Shown here one piece after another: positions 7,408 through 18,437 of a stretch of 34,323 bases of DNA (within the stretch, counting starts at the first letter, position 1; each line of letters opens with the position of its first letter). This DNA is from Clostridia bacterium. Its GTDB lineage: Bacteria; Bacillota; Clostridia; Oscillospirales; CAG-272. The position numbers and the translations under genes were made by a program. The stretch is from assembly GCA_017547755.1 (NCBI GenBank), contig JAFYOX010000096.1:1-34323 (forward strand). The letters run 5' to 3'. The notes beneath the pieces were generated by a model. That model was given only the letters and a program-made list of their open reading frames with translations. It ran no database searches and was not told the DNA's origin.

Positions 7408-7448
7408 ATAAAAAAGCGCATCCGTGTTATCATAAAGATAGCACGGAT
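7408..7448 (-). terminator. Terminator of rpmF
   Basis: On the minus strand a 12-bp stem (7437-7448 with 7420-7431, one G-T pair) with a 5-nt loop is followed by GCGCTTTTTT. It begins 7 nt after the rpmF stop codon. Confidence 0.88.
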
Positions 7449-7454
7449 TCTATG

Positions 7455-7643
7455 TTACGCTTCTTCAGTTGTCTTGATGATCTGCTTGCCATCGTAGTAG
7501 CCGCATGCCTTGCAAACACGGTGAGCAACGTTGTATTCGCCGCAGTGAGAGCACTTAACCATGCCGGGCATTTCGAGCTTCCATACGTTGGAACGTCTCT
7601 TGTCGCGTCTTGCTTTGGATGTTTTTCTCTTCGGTACAGCCAT
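7455..7643 (-). CDS. rpmF: 50S ribosomal protein L32
   Basis: A 62-residue protein that starts [19 protein letters not shown], the hallmark of L32, and carries the zinc-ribbon cysteines CSHC (about 35-38) and CKAC (about 48-51), so it is the zinc-binding form. The ATG is preceded by GAGGAGG at 6 nt; the in-frame extension upstream is not part of the protein. It is the second gene after yceD, 63 nt downstream, and also has its own promoter (7695-7723) inside the 3' end of yceD. Confidence 0.97.
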   Translation of the reverse strand: MAVPKRKTSKARRDKRRSNVWKLEMPGMVKCSHCGEYNVAHRVCKACGYYDGKQIIKTTEEA

Positions 7644-7694
7644 GATGAACCTCCTCAACTATAATCAGGTTTGCTGTTTTGCGCAGTACACTTA

Positions 7695-7723
7695 ATTATA
7701 CCACAGTCAATCGGGATTTTCAA
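7695..7723 (-). promoter_or_regulatory. Internal promoter for rpmF
   Basis: On the minus strand TTGAAA (7718-7723), a 17-bp spacer and TATAAT (7695-7700) with TGG before it (extended -10). The -35 lies within the last codons of yceD, allowing rpmF to be made separately. Confidence 0.82.
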
Positions 7724-8267
7724 GTAGTTTTTGTAAAATTGCAAGCCTCGGATCAATTTCTTTTTTGTCCTTACAGCCACAGTCGCCGTCCGCAAGCCGG
7801 TGACCGCACTTCGGGCAAAGTCCGGGACAGTCTTCGCTGCAAAGAACGAAGGACGGAAGCTCCAGGGAAATCTCTTCCATGATGTCCGCGTCCGGAATGA
7901 TCTTTGCTTCGTTGACGTAAAGGACGTCGTCAAGTTCGCCGTCCCATTCCCCGTCTTCATCAAACGAATTGTTCGACGCGATCTTCTCGGTCAGAACCAT
8001 CCGCTCGAAATCGAATTCGAGAGTTTCACGCACCTCGTCCAGACATCTCGCACAGGCCGTAACGTAGCTTACCGTTATAACCGCGCGGAAGGTCATGCAG
8101 CCGAGGGTGTCGGTGATGCTGCCGCAGACCGAAATGCCGTCGTCCGGGATCGAAATATCGTCCGGCAGAAGCACGCATTCGGCGTCGGTGTGGCGCGGGT
8201 CAAAGCGGTATGCGAAGTCGATCCGGTCGAGACGTCGGTTCATCAGTTCGCAAATGTCGATTTTCAT
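7707..8267 (-). CDS. yceD: YceD/DUF177-family protein, probable 23S rRNA accumulation factor
   Basis: A 186-residue protein with the family C-terminus: ISLELPSFVLCSEDCPGLCP, then CGHRLADGDCGC, which looks metal-binding, and DPRLAILQKLL. An upstream CARCLDE motif (about residue 72) is also typical. In other bacteria this family is linked to large-subunit rRNA accumulation and is regularly next to rpmF, as here. The ATG follows GGAGG at 8 nt. Transcription starts from a near-perfect promoter at 8320-8348. Confidence 0.92.
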   Translation of the reverse strand: MKIDICELMNRRLDRIDFAYRFDPRHTDAECVLLPDDISIPDDGISVCGSITDTLGCMTFRAVITVSYVTACARCLDEVRETLEFDFERMVLTEKIASNNSFDEDGEWDGELDDVLYVNEAKIIPDADIMEEISLELPSFVLCSEDCPGLCPKCGHRLADGDCGCKDKKEIDPRLAILQKLLENPD

Positions 8268-8319
8268 GCGTCAGACCTCCAATATCAGCTTATCAGCATA
8301 AAATTCCACGGTAGTCAAT

Positions 8320-8348
8320 ATTATAATCGACCGCTCGTGTTTTGTCAA
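8320..8348 (-). promoter_or_regulatory. Promoter of yceD-rpmF
   Basis: On the minus strand perfect TTGACA (8343-8348) and TATAAT (8320-8325) with a 17-bp spacer, about 50 nt before the start codon of yceD. Confidence 0.92.
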
Positions 8349-8401
8349 TCTTTATTTTCACCATTTTTCCGTGTTTTTTTGCACACTTTCTGTACTTTAT
8401 A

Positions 8402-8430
8402 TTGAATTATTCAAATATTGTTGCTATAAT
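8402..8430 (+). promoter_or_regulatory. Promoter of the hypothetical gene at 8472
   Basis: TTGAAT (8402-8407), 17 bp, TATAAT (8425-8430). The start codon follows about 40 nt later. Confidence 0.8.
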
Positions 8431-8471
8431 AAAGAATCATATCGGAATTTAACGGAGCGAAATAACAAAGA

Positions 8472-9035
8472 ATGGTAAAAATAATCAAACAGATCGCCAC
8501 GGCGATCCTGTTCATCATCTGCGGGATGTTCATTTTCCGCTGCTGCATGGTCGCGGACAAGTCGGTCTTCGATGAACTTTCCGCAACCGACACCCTCGTC
8601 ACCGCGTACGCGGACGGCGATTTTGCCGTGAAGACCGTCAAGGTTGAAAAGGAGATCGCGGACGACGGCTATTTCTCGGCGTATGCGTTCTACTTCATCC
8701 CCGAAACGGGCGAAGTGCAGGTGACCGTGCGCTGGAACGACAGCGTTTACGGGTACACCGACATGACGGAAGGGCATGAATACGTCTTCCACCTCCTCAA
8801 CGAAGCGACCGGCGAGACCTTCCCGCTGACAACGCTGGAAGCGAAGAAGCGAGCGATCTACAACTACCGCAAGCTCACGGCGTCCGCGGTGAACCTCGGC
8901 GATGCGGATACGCTCACCGTGGTCATGGAACTGCGCGACGGTTTTGAAAGCACACAGGTCGTCCGCTACGGCGAACAGCCGCTTGAAGACTACAAGCTCT
9001 CCGGCGGCGACAAAAAGACCCTCGGCGGAAACTGA
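8472..9035 (+). CDS. Membrane-anchored hypothetical protein
   Basis: A 187-residue protein. An N-terminal hydrophobic segment (about residues 8-25, ending FIFRCC) would anchor it, with the remaining ~160 residues probably outside. The soluble part looks beta-rich (alternating patterns such as EVQVTVRWNDS) and may be immunoglobulin-like, but no known domain is recognised. The ribosome site is poor: GGAG is 14 nt before the ATG, so low expression or a different start is possible. It is monocistronic with its own promoter and terminator. Confidence 0.75.
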   Translation: MVKIIKQIATAILFIICGMFIFRCCMVADKSVFDELSATDTLVTAYADGDFAVKTVKVEKEIADDGYFSAYAFYFIPETGEVQVTVRWNDSVYGYTDMTEGHEYVFHLLNEATGETFPLTTLEAKKRAIYNYRKLTASAVNLGDADTLTVVMELRDGFESTQVVRYGEQPLEDYKLSGGDKKTLGGN

Positions 9036-9075
9036 CGGCAGTTTTCCGATAATCGAATATTCTGCGATATGCCGA

Positions 9076-9106
9076 CCCTGCGGATTTCCGCGGGGTTTTG
9101 CTTTTC
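9076..9106 (+). terminator. Terminator after the anchored hypothetical gene
   Basis: An 8-bp GC-rich stem (9076-9083 with 9088-9095, one T-G pair), loop ATTT, followed by TTTTGCTTTT. Confidence 0.85.
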
Positions 9107-9151
9107 CAAAAAACTCAACTTCGGGTTTGTTTTTTCTCATAAAACAGGGTA

Positions 9152-9180
9152 TGGTCAAAACGGGATTTCACCGGTATAAT
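9152..9180 (+). promoter_or_regulatory. Probable promoter of the XRE regulator
   Basis: TATAAT at 9175-9180 with a weak -35 TGGTCA (9152-9157) at 17 bp. Confidence 0.5.
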
Positions 9181-9242
9181 AGAGTCGTAAGCTTACAGAG
9201 AACGAAAAAACATGAAATAACCTACAGAAAAGGAGAAAAATT

Positions 9243-10256
9243 ATGACAATCGGTGAAACCATCCGTAAAATGCGGCGCGCACGCGACATCACACAGGAGG
9301 AACTTGCGGAACTGCTCCACATCACTCCGCAGGCAGTAAGCAGATGGGAGACGGACGCAACGACGCCGGATGTGGGCAGTCTGATGGGACTTGCGAGAAT
9401 TTTCGACTGTACCACGGACGAGCTGCTCGGAATGAACACGATCAAAAAAGAAGACCGGATCAAATATTACAAAAATCTCATCGGCAAAGCCTACAGCAGC
9501 GGAAATCCGAACGGTGATGACGTCATCGCCATCTACCGTGATGCCCTGCGGGAATATCCGAACGATTTTGAGCTGATGCACCGTTTTTCCATCGACCTGT
9601 TTTACTTTTCAAATTATTATGAAGAAAGCGATCCTGAAAAGCACGACGTCATGATGAACGAGTCCATCACCCTGCTTGAATACATCGTCGGACACTGCAC
9701 CGACAGCATGATCCTTGCCGATTCCTGCCGTCAGCTCCATAGCCACCTGCGTCTTATGGACAGAGCGGAAGAAGCGAAAAAATATCTCAGTTATTTTTCT
9801 ACCATCGGCAGTAGCCGCGAAGTAATCGAATTTGAAGTCGGGAATCAATGGAAAGAAGAAAACCTGATTTTCCAGCTTGTATATAATCTCAGGTTTTACA
9901 ATGCCCTGCGTCTTCATGACAAGAAAAAGTCTCCCAAGCAGCAGGTGAAAATCGCACATCAGCTGGAAGGACTTTACGACGCTTTTGACCTGAAGGGAGA
10001 ACATACCCTTTATACTCCGCTTGCATGGGCATACGCGGGAACCGGAGACGCGGAAAAAACACTGTTCAATCTCCGCCTTGCCGCACTTGCCGCCGCAGAA
10101 CAGGATAATCCGGAAAGCAAATATGCAAAATCCGTAATCCGGAACAGTCCCAAGGACAACCGTGACGAAGTTGCCGAAGAACTTTCCGACTCCCGCTACG
10201 ACTTCGTCCGCAATACGCCCGAATTTGACGAAATCCTTCAGATCATCGCAAAATAA
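9243..10256 (+). CDS. XRE-family regulator with long helical C-terminal domain
   Basis: A 337-residue protein. Residues 3-62 are a Cro/C1-type helix-turn-helix (ITQEELAELLHITPQAVSRW, then the typical LARIFDCTTDELLGM end). The remaining ~270 residues are helical, Leu/Ala/Glu/Tyr-rich and TPR-like in character, as in peptide-responsive or scaffolding XRE regulators, but I cannot name the family. AAGGAG lies 7 nt before the ATG. It directly precedes the ABC exporter promoter (gap 111 bp), so it may control that exporter (inference from position only). Confidence 0.85.
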   Translation: MTIGETIRKMRRARDITQEELAELLHITPQAVSRWETDATTPDVGSLMGLARIFDCTTDELLGMNTIKKEDRIKYYKNLIGKAYSSGNPNGDDVIAIYRDALREYPNDFELMHRFSIDLFYFSNYYEESDPEKHDVMMNESITLLEYIVGHCTDSMILADSCRQLHSHLRLMDRAEEAKKYLSYFSTIGSSREVIEFEVGNQWKEENLIFQLVYNLRFYNALRLHDKKKSPKQQVKIAHQLEGLYDAFDLKGEHTLYTPLAWAYAGTGDAEKTLFNLRLAALAAAEQDNPESKYAKSVIRNSPKDNRDEVAEELSDSRYDFVRNTPEFDEILQIIAK

Positions 10257-10290
10257 TAATTTCTAACCTCCCTTAAATTCTCCCGCTTCC

Positions 10291-10319
10291 TTGCAGTACC
10301 TCCGGAAATGTGCTATAAT
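10291..10319 (+). promoter_or_regulatory. Promoter of the ABC exporter operon
   Basis: TTGCAG (10291-10296), 17 bp, TATAAT (10314-10319), 48 nt before the GTG start. Confidence 0.75.
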
Positions 10320-10367
10320 TAAAAAAATACAAGTTTTTTGTAATAATTCATCACCGGAGGCACTGCT

Positions 10368-12089
10368 GTGAAGCACATCCTGTCCTACATCCGTCCGTTT
10401 GCCGGGAAGATGATGATCGGATTCTCCATCAAGTTCATCGGCACCATCATGGACTTGTTCCTGCCGATGCTCCTTTCGATCATCCTCGACGACATCGTCC
10501 CGACGGGCGACAAACGGGCGATCTTCCTCTGCGGCGGACTCATGGTCGTCTGCTCCGTGATTGCCATCCTCGGCAACATCGGCGCAAACCGCATGGCCGC
10601 ACGCGTTGCCCGCGACACCACGGAAAAGATCCGCAACGACCTCTTCCGCCGGATCTCCTACCTCTCCGCACGTCAGCTTGACGAATTCACCGTTCCCTCG
10701 CTCGAAAGCCGGCTGACGTCCGACACGTACAACATCCACCAGATGGTCGGGATGTTCCAGCGTCTCGGCGTACGTGCCCCGCTTCTCTTAATCGGCGGCA
10801 TCATCGTCGCGGCGTCTCTCGAACCCGTGCTGACGCTCGTTCTCGTCGCCATTCTTCCCTTCATCAGCTTTTTCGTCTACTTCATCTCCCGGCGCGGGAT
10901 TCCGCTGTACACCAACCAGCAGACCGAGACCGACAACATGACCCGCGTTGTCCGTGAAAACGCGCAGGGTGTGCGCATCATCAAGGCGCTCTGCAAGGAA
11001 GGCGCGGAAAAAGAACGCTTCGACAACGCCAACCTCGCGCTCAACCGCGCGGAAAAGAAGGCGGCGTTCAACATGGCTCTCACCAGCCCGCTCATGAACC
11101 TCTTCATGAACGCCGGACTTGTGGCGGTCATCATCGTCGGCGCGTACCGCGTCAACATCGGTGCGTCCGGTGCGGGTGCGATCATCGCGTTCATGTCCTA
11201 CTTCACCATCATCCTCACCGCGATGATGAGCGTCACCCGTATGTTCATCATGGCGTCGAAGGGCATCGCGTCCGCGAACCGCATCGGTGAAGTCCTCGAC
11301 ACTCCGCAGGATATGACTGCTGACCAGTCCTTCGCCGGAACGAAGGGCGGTCACAAGATTGAATTCGATCACGTCAGTTTCTCCTACAACGGCGTGAAGA
11401 ACAACCTCTCCGACATCAGCTTCACTCTGGAAAAGGGACAGACTCTCGGCATCATCGGCCCGACCGGTGCCGGCAAGACCACGCTCATCGCCCTGCTCAT
11501 GCGGCAGTATGACGTGACCGAAGGTTCTGTCCGTATCGACGGCGTGGACGTCCGTGCCATGGACCGCGCGGATATTTCGAAGAAATTCGGCGCCGCGTTC
11601 CAGAACGACTTTCTCTTTGCCGACACCATCCGCTCGAACATCGATTTCGGACGCGGTCTGACCGATGAGCAGATCATGACCGCCGCGCATCACGCACAGG
11701 CGGCACCGTTCATCGCCGAAAAGGAAGGCGGCCTCGACTTCGAACTGACCATCAAGGGCGCAAACCTCTCCGGCGGTCAGAAACAGCGTGTCATTCTCAG
11801 CCGTGCGCTGGCCGGAATGCCCGAGATCCTCGTCCTCGACGACAGCTCGAGCGCGCTCGACTACGCGACCGACGCGAGACTCCGTCAGGCGCTCCGCGAC
11901 AATTACGACGGCAACACCACGTCCGTGATCGTGGCACAGCGCGTTTCTTCGATCAAACATGCCGACCTCATCCTTGTACTGGAGGACGGCAGAATTACCG
12001 GCAGCGGCACGCACGAGGAACTCCTCGAAAACTGCCCGCTCTACCGCGAAATCAGCGATTCTCAGATGGGAGGTGCTCTGCTTGAATAG
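10368..12089 (+). CDS. Heterodimeric ABC exporter subunit with degenerate ATPase site
   Basis: A 573-residue half-transporter: six-helix membrane domain (about 1-310) and an ATPase domain (about 330-573). Walker A GPTGAGKTT (364-372) and the LSGGQ signature (468-472) are canonical. The residue after Walker B is Asp492 where the catalytic Glu is expected (VLDDSSSALD), and the switch His is Gln524 (IVAQRVSS). This is the pattern of the degenerate partner in exporters such as TM287/288, BmrCD and LmrCD. GTG is the start, with GGAGG 7 nt upstream. The partner gene overlaps its stop codon. The likely role is export of drugs, peptides or lipids; the substrate is unknown. Confidence 0.93.
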   Translation: MKHILSYIRPFAGKMMIGFSIKFIGTIMDLFLPMLLSIILDDIVPTGDKRAIFLCGGLMVVCSVIAILGNIGANRMAARVARDTTEKIRNDLFRRISYLSARQLDEFTVPSLESRLTSDTYNIHQMVGMFQRLGVRAPLLLIGGIIVAASLEPVLTLVLVAILPFISFFVYFISRRGIPLYTNQQTETDNMTRVVRENAQGVRIIKALCKEGAEKERFDNANLALNRAEKKAAFNMALTSPLMNLFMNAGLVAVIIVGAYRVNIGASGAGAIIAFMSYFTIILTAMMSVTRMFIMASKGIASANRIGEVLDTPQDMTADQSFAGTKGGHKIEFDHVSFSYNGVKNNLSDISFTLEKGQTLGIIGPTGAGKTTLIALLMRQYDVTEGSVRIDGVDVRAMDRADISKKFGAAFQNDFLFADTIRSNIDFGRGLTDEQIMTAAHHAQAAPFIAEKEGGLDFELTIKGANLSGGQKQRVILSRALAGMPEILVLDDSSSALDYATDARLRQALRDNYDGNTTSVIVAQRVSSIKHADLILVLEDGRITGSGTHEELLENCPLYREISDSQMGGALLE

Positions 12090-13890
12090 AGGCGGTCCGA
12101 AAGTTGCCAGACCCGAAGACGTCGTCGTCGGCAACGTCAGCAAGAAAAAACTGAAAGTTCTCCTGAGGCTCGGCAGATACATGATCCACGCCAAGTGGGG
12201 CTACCTCGCCGCGCTCGCGATTTCGATCCTATCGAATCTTCTCTCCCTCATCGGTCCGAAGCTGTCCGGCTATGCCATTGACGCGATCGGCATCGAAGCG
12301 GGAAAGGTCAATTTTGAAGCCGTATTCTTCTACTGTACCCTCATGCTCATCGCGTACATGGTCTCCAGCCTGACCGCGTACGGCTTACAGCTCGTGATGA
12401 TCAACCTCTCGCGCGGCATCGTCCGCCGGATGCGTGAGGACATCTTCGCAAAACTCATGAAGATGAAGGTCGAATACTTCGACAAAAACCAGACGGGCGA
12501 CATCATCTCCCGTATTTCCTACGACATCGACACGATCAACGCGACCCTCTCGAACGACCTCGTCCAGATCGCGGCGAGCCTTGTCACCGTCATCGGCTCG
12601 CTCATCATGATGCTGTCGATCTCCCCGATGCTCTGTCTCGTCTTCGCGGTGACCGTTCCGCTGTCGATCCTGACCAGCTCCAAGATGGCGAACACCTTCC
12701 GTCCCCTGTTCCGCGCACGTTCCGGGAAGCTCGGCGAACTGAACGGCTACGCGGAAGAATGTCTCTCCGGACAGAAGACCGTCCGCGCATACAGCGCGGA
12801 AGAAACGATGGTCTCCCGCTTTGCCCTGCGCAACAAGACCGCCGCGGATGCGTATTTCAAGACCGACTACTACGGCACCATGGTCGGCCCGACGGTCAAC
12901 TTCATCAACAACATCTCGCTGACGCTCGTGTCGGTGTTCGGTTCCCTGCTGTACCTCGCGGGCGGCATCTCGATCGGGAATGTCTCCTCGTTCGTGCTCT
13001 ACTCGCGCAAGTTCAGCGGCCCGATCAACGAAACGGCGAACATCATCAACGAACTCCAGTCGGCGGCTGCCGCCGCGGAACGTGTTTTCCGTCTTCTTGA
13101 CGAAGAGGAAGAACTTCCGGACGATGCGGACGCGGTCGAGCTCGGCGTACAGATCCCCGTCAGGGGACAGGTCGACGCGGAACACGTGGATTTCGGCTAT
13201 TCGAAGGACAAGCAGATCATCCACGATCTGTCGATGAACATCAAGCCCGGCATGACGGCGGCGATCGTCGGTCCGACGGGCGCCGGAAAAACGACGATCA
13301 TCAACCTGCTGATGCGTTTTTACGACGTGGACGGCGGTGCGGTGAAGCTCGAAGACACGGACATCCGCCACGCGGTTCGTTCGTCGGTACGCCGGTCGTA
13401 CACGATGGTCCTGCAGGACACCTGGCTGTTCAGCGGCACGATCGCGGACAACATCGCCTACGGTTCGACCCGTGAAGTCAGCCGTGAGGAAATCGAAAAA
13501 GCCGCACGTGCGGCAGGGATCCACTCGTTCATCGAAGGGCTTCCGCACGGCTACGACACGATCCTGACCGACGAAGGCGTCAACATCTCGAAGGGGCAGA
13601 AGCAGCTTCTCACCATCGCCCGCGCGATGATCTCGAACGCGCCGGTGCTGATCCTCGACGAAGCGACGTCGAACGTCGACAGCATGACGGAAATGCGCAT
13701 CCAGACGGCGATGAGCGAACTGATGGAAGGACGTACGTCCTTCGTCATCGCGCACCGTCTCTCGACCGTCAAGACGGCGGACGTGATCTTCGTTCTGAAA
13801 GACGGCCGCGTCATCGAACACGGCTCGCACGACGAACTCATGGATCAGAAGGGCTTCTATTACTCCCTCCACTCCGCACAGTTTGCGTAA
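12082..13890 (+). CDS. Heterodimeric ABC exporter subunit with canonical Walker motifs
   Basis: A 602-residue half-transporter with a membrane domain (about 40-330) and ATPase domain (about 360-600). Walker A GPTGAGKT (397-404), catalytic Glu527 (LILDEATSNVD) and switch His558 (VIAHRLS) are intact, but the signature is ISKGQ (502-506) rather than LSGGQ. Combined with the first subunit this gives one working site (its Walker motifs with LSGGQ of the partner) and one degenerate site. I place the start at TTG 12082: GGGAGG lies 8 nt before it and the eight-base overlap with the previous stop implies translational coupling. The frame is open further upstream, but that part only shadows the first gene. 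Confidence 0.92.
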   Translation: MNRGGPKVARPEDVVVGNVSKKKLKVLLRLGRYMIHAKWGYLAALAISILSNLLSLIGPKLSGYAIDAIGIEAGKVNFEAVFFYCTLMLIAYMVSSLTAYGLQLVMINLSRGIVRRMREDIFAKLMKMKVEYFDKNQTGDIISRISYDIDTINATLSNDLVQIAASLVTVIGSLIMMLSISPMLCLVFAVTVPLSILTSSKMANTFRPLFRARSGKLGELNGYAEECLSGQKTVRAYSAEETMVSRFALRNKTAADAYFKTDYYGTMVGPTVNFINNISLTLVSVFGSLLYLAGGISIGNVSSFVLYSRKFSGPINETANIINELQSAAAAAERVFRLLDEEEELPDDADAVELGVQIPVRGQVDAEHVDFGYSKDKQIIHDLSMNIKPGMTAAIVGPTGAGKTTIINLLMRFYDVDGGAVKLEDTDIRHAVRSSVRRSYTMVLQDTWLFSGTIADNIAYGSTREVSREEIEKAARAAGIHSFIEGLPHGYDTILTDEGVNISKGQKQLLTIARAMISNAPVLILDEATSNVDSMTEMRIQTAMSELMEGRTSFVIAHRLSTVKTADVIFVLKDGRVIEHGSHDELMDQKGFYYSLHSAQFA

Positions 13891-13914
13891 TGGTTTAGAG
13901 CGAAAAGTGAATAG

Positions 13915-13967
13915 CTAAGGCTGAACTTTATGTCTGTTTACAGACGTAAGGTTCAGCCTTGGTTTTA
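13915..13967 (+). terminator. Terminator of the ABC exporter operon
   Basis: A 20-bp stem with two wobble pairs (13917-13936 with 13941-13960), loop TTTA, followed by GGTTTTAT. The toxin gene converges on it from the other side. Confidence 0.87.
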
Positions 13968-13969
13968 TA

Positions 13970-14296
13970 TTAATGGATATTCGATGAATCCCCGAACAGA
14001 ATTTTGATGTAATCGCGTCTGCCGTAGAGAATCCTTACGATAAAAACATCATCATTCTCCACATAATAGAATGCGAAATAGCTGCCGCAAACAAGAAATC
14101 GGTAATGCGTGTCGATATTTACAACAGAAGACAGCGGAGTACCGATGAACGGCTGAGTTTCCAGCATACGAATGTTTTTCAGAATCTTTTTCAGTGTGTT
14201 TTCCGCAGCAGCCGGACTGTCAAGTTCTTCGGTGATATATTGCTTGATGTCCATGAGGTCTTTTTTGGATTCGTGAGAAAAATTCAGTTTAGTCAC
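13970..14296 (-). CDS. RelE/ParE-type toxin
   Basis: A 108-residue protein resembling the RelE/ParE fold: an N-terminal helical hairpin (KKDLMDIKQYITEEL, about residues 11-25), then strands ending YRFLVCGSYFAFYYVEND and VRILYGRRDYIKILF, the usual C-terminal Arg-rich signature. Such toxins cleave mRNA at the ribosome or poison gyrase; the subtype is not certain. GTG is the likely start, overlapping the antitoxin stop (GTGACTAA) as in coupled toxin-antitoxin operons. It lies at the end of the operon, facing the ABC exporter terminator. Confidence 0.87.
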   Translation of the reverse strand: MTKLNFSHESKKDLMDIKQYITEELDSPAAAENTLKKILKNIRMLETQPFIGTPLSSVVNIDTHYRFLVCGSYFAFYYVENDDVFIVRILYGRRDYIKILFGDSSNIH

Positions 14297-14543
14297 CGCT
14301 GATACCGAGACCGGCTTCGATATCTTCCAGACTGAGCCAGCCCTTTTCCTTACCGCTTTTTTCACCTTTCGCAAGTTCGGACAGCAGTTTGATGGTTGCG
14401 TGTGTCCGTTCGTATTCTTCCATATCTACGATCGCATATCTTCCACGTCCGTTTTTTGTCAGGAATACAGGTTCACCGACAGCAATGTCGCGCAGGACTT
14501 CATTGTAATTCCGTAAATCCGATACAGGCTTAATGTTAGGCAT
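14289..14543 (-). CDS. Phd/YefM-type antitoxin
   Basis: An 84-residue protein whose N-terminus (IKPVSDLRNYNEVLRDI, then GEPVFLTKNGRGRYAIVDMEEYE) is the standard Phd/YefM DNA-binding and dimerisation region. The acidic tail would bind the toxin. AAAGGAG precedes the ATG at 8 nt. It overlaps the toxin gene by eight bases and is expected to repress its own promoter together with the toxin. Confidence 0.92.
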   Translation of the reverse strand: MPNIKPVSDLRNYNEVLRDIAVGEPVFLTKNGRGRYAIVDMEEYERTHATIKLLSELAKGEKSGKEKGWLSLEDIEAGLGISGD

Positions 14544-14572
14544 AAGTTCAGCTCCTTTCCTTAGCTGTAATT

Positions 14573-14601
14573 ATTGTATCACAATTCTTCGTAAAATTCA
14601 A
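14573..14601 (-). promoter_or_regulatory. Promoter and operator of the toxin-antitoxin operon
   Basis: On the minus strand TTGAAT (14596-14601), 17 bp, TACAAT (14573-14578). A short dyad, ATTGT-ATC-ACAAT (14573-14585), covers the -10 and is a candidate antitoxin operator. Confidence 0.75.
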
Positions 14602-14646
14602 CAGCGCATACAAATGTTTTCAGAATAAAATTATCGCACACGGCTA

Positions 14647-14877
14647 TTAAATCACTCTCGAATACGGGCGCGGGTCGTCGGTCATTTCGAGGATGTAGTC
14701 GATCGAGGTGTTGTACAGCTTTGCAAGTTTGCGAAGCAGAGGCGTAGGAATATCACGTTCTCCCTGCTCATATCGCAAATATTGTCTTCGCTGGATTCCG
14801 AGGTAATCTGCTACCTGCTGCTGAATCATATCATGATCTTCCCTTAAATCCCGCATCCTGCGATAATAATAGTCCAT
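14647..14877 (-). CDS. Small XRE-family repressor
   Basis: A 76-residue protein that is little more than a Cro/C1 helix-turn-helix: DMIQQQVADYLGIQRRQYLR (about 16-35) followed by LLRKLAKLYNTSIDYIL. The ATG at 14877 is chosen because GGGAG lies 5 nt before it; the frame continues upstream to 14913, but that stretch overlaps the opposing promoter. It is divergent from the gene at 14980, and a perfect dyad lies between them, so it probably controls that gene. A -10-like TATAAT for this gene lies at 14912-14917 without a good -35. Confidence 0.85.
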   Translation of the reverse strand: MDYYYRRMRDLREDHDMIQQQVADYLGIQRRQYLRYEQGERDIPTPLLRKLAKLYNTSIDYILEMTDDPRPYSRVI

Positions 14878-14906
14878 ATCTTCTCCCGCAATATTTTCAT
14901 TTATTA

Positions 14907-14935
14907 TTGACATTATAGTATAAATTGTGTATAAT
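14907..14935 (+). promoter_or_regulatory. Consensus promoter of the small gene at 14980
   Basis: Perfect TTGACA (14907-14912) and TATAAT (14930-14935) with a 17-bp spacer. Such a strong promoter next to a repressor gene usually needs tight control. Confidence 0.92.
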
Positions 14936-14942
14936 ACCCCTC

Positions 14943-14966
14943 GATAGAGACCAATCGGTCTCTATC
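14943..14966. promoter_or_regulatory. Perfect dyad at the transcription start, probable operator
   Basis: GATAGAGACC (14943-14952) and GGTCTCTATC (14957-14966) form a perfect 10-bp inverted repeat around AATC. It begins about 7 nt after the -10, so it covers the start site and could also form an RNA hairpin 1 nt before the AAGGAGG ribosome site. Confidence 0.75.
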
Positions 14967-14979
14967 CAAGGAGGTAAAA

Positions 14980-15252
14980 ATGAAAATACTTGAAGATCTC
15001 TACTACAGTCCCGAAATTTACGAATCCCTGCAGTCCCCTGCCTTCCGGAAAGAAATCCGTGAAATCGACCGAATCCTCAGCCCTCTCTATAACAAGCTGT
15101 ACGATACCCTGACCGATTCCCAGAAAGAACTGTTCAACAAAGTCGAACATCTTTTCAACGAACGAACCTGTGCGGAAGAACGCCATGCCTTTCTCAACGG
15201 CTTCCGTCTCGCAGCGCACATCTTCGCGGAATCCCTCACAGACGAAACATAA
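14980..15252 (+). CDS. Small helical protein, DUF6809-like
   Basis: A 90-residue, mostly helical, charged protein. The pattern LTDSQKELFNKVEHLFNE followed by FLNGFRLAAHIFAE resembles a family of small clostridial proteins (I recall DUF6809), often seen near phage-type repressors; function unknown. AAGGAGG is 5 nt before the ATG. It is driven by a consensus promoter with an operator-like dyad, divergent from the XRE gene, and ends at a terminator. Confidence 0.75.
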   Translation: MKILEDLYYSPEIYESLQSPAFRKEIREIDRILSPLYNKLYDTLTDSQKELFNKVEHLFNERTCAEERHAFLNGFRLAAHIFAESLTDET

Positions 15253-15255
15253 AAA

Positions 15256-15290
15256 TCACCCGGAGTCTATCAAAACTCCGGGTGAACTTT
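15256..15290. terminator. Bidirectional terminator between the small gene and lacZ
   Basis: A perfect 11-bp stem (15256-15266 with 15275-15285). The minus strand, serving lacZ, continues with TTTTTATG; the plus strand has only ACTTTATT. Confidence 0.85.
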
Positions 15291-15316
15291 ATTCTGTAAA
15301 CAGCTATCCGCTGTTC

Positions 15317-18379
<3,063 letters not shown>

Positions 18380-18401
18380 TCAGCAAATTTTTCTATGGTA
18401 C

Positions 18402-18430
18402 ATTATAACATAAATCGATAGAAAGAACAA
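18402..18430 (-). promoter_or_regulatory. Promoter of lacZ
   Basis: On the minus strand TATAAT (18402-18407) with TTGTTC (18425-18430) at 17 bp. The -10 is perfect and the -35 weak, leaving room for an activator. Confidence 0.6.
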
Positions 18431-18437
18431 GAGGAAA

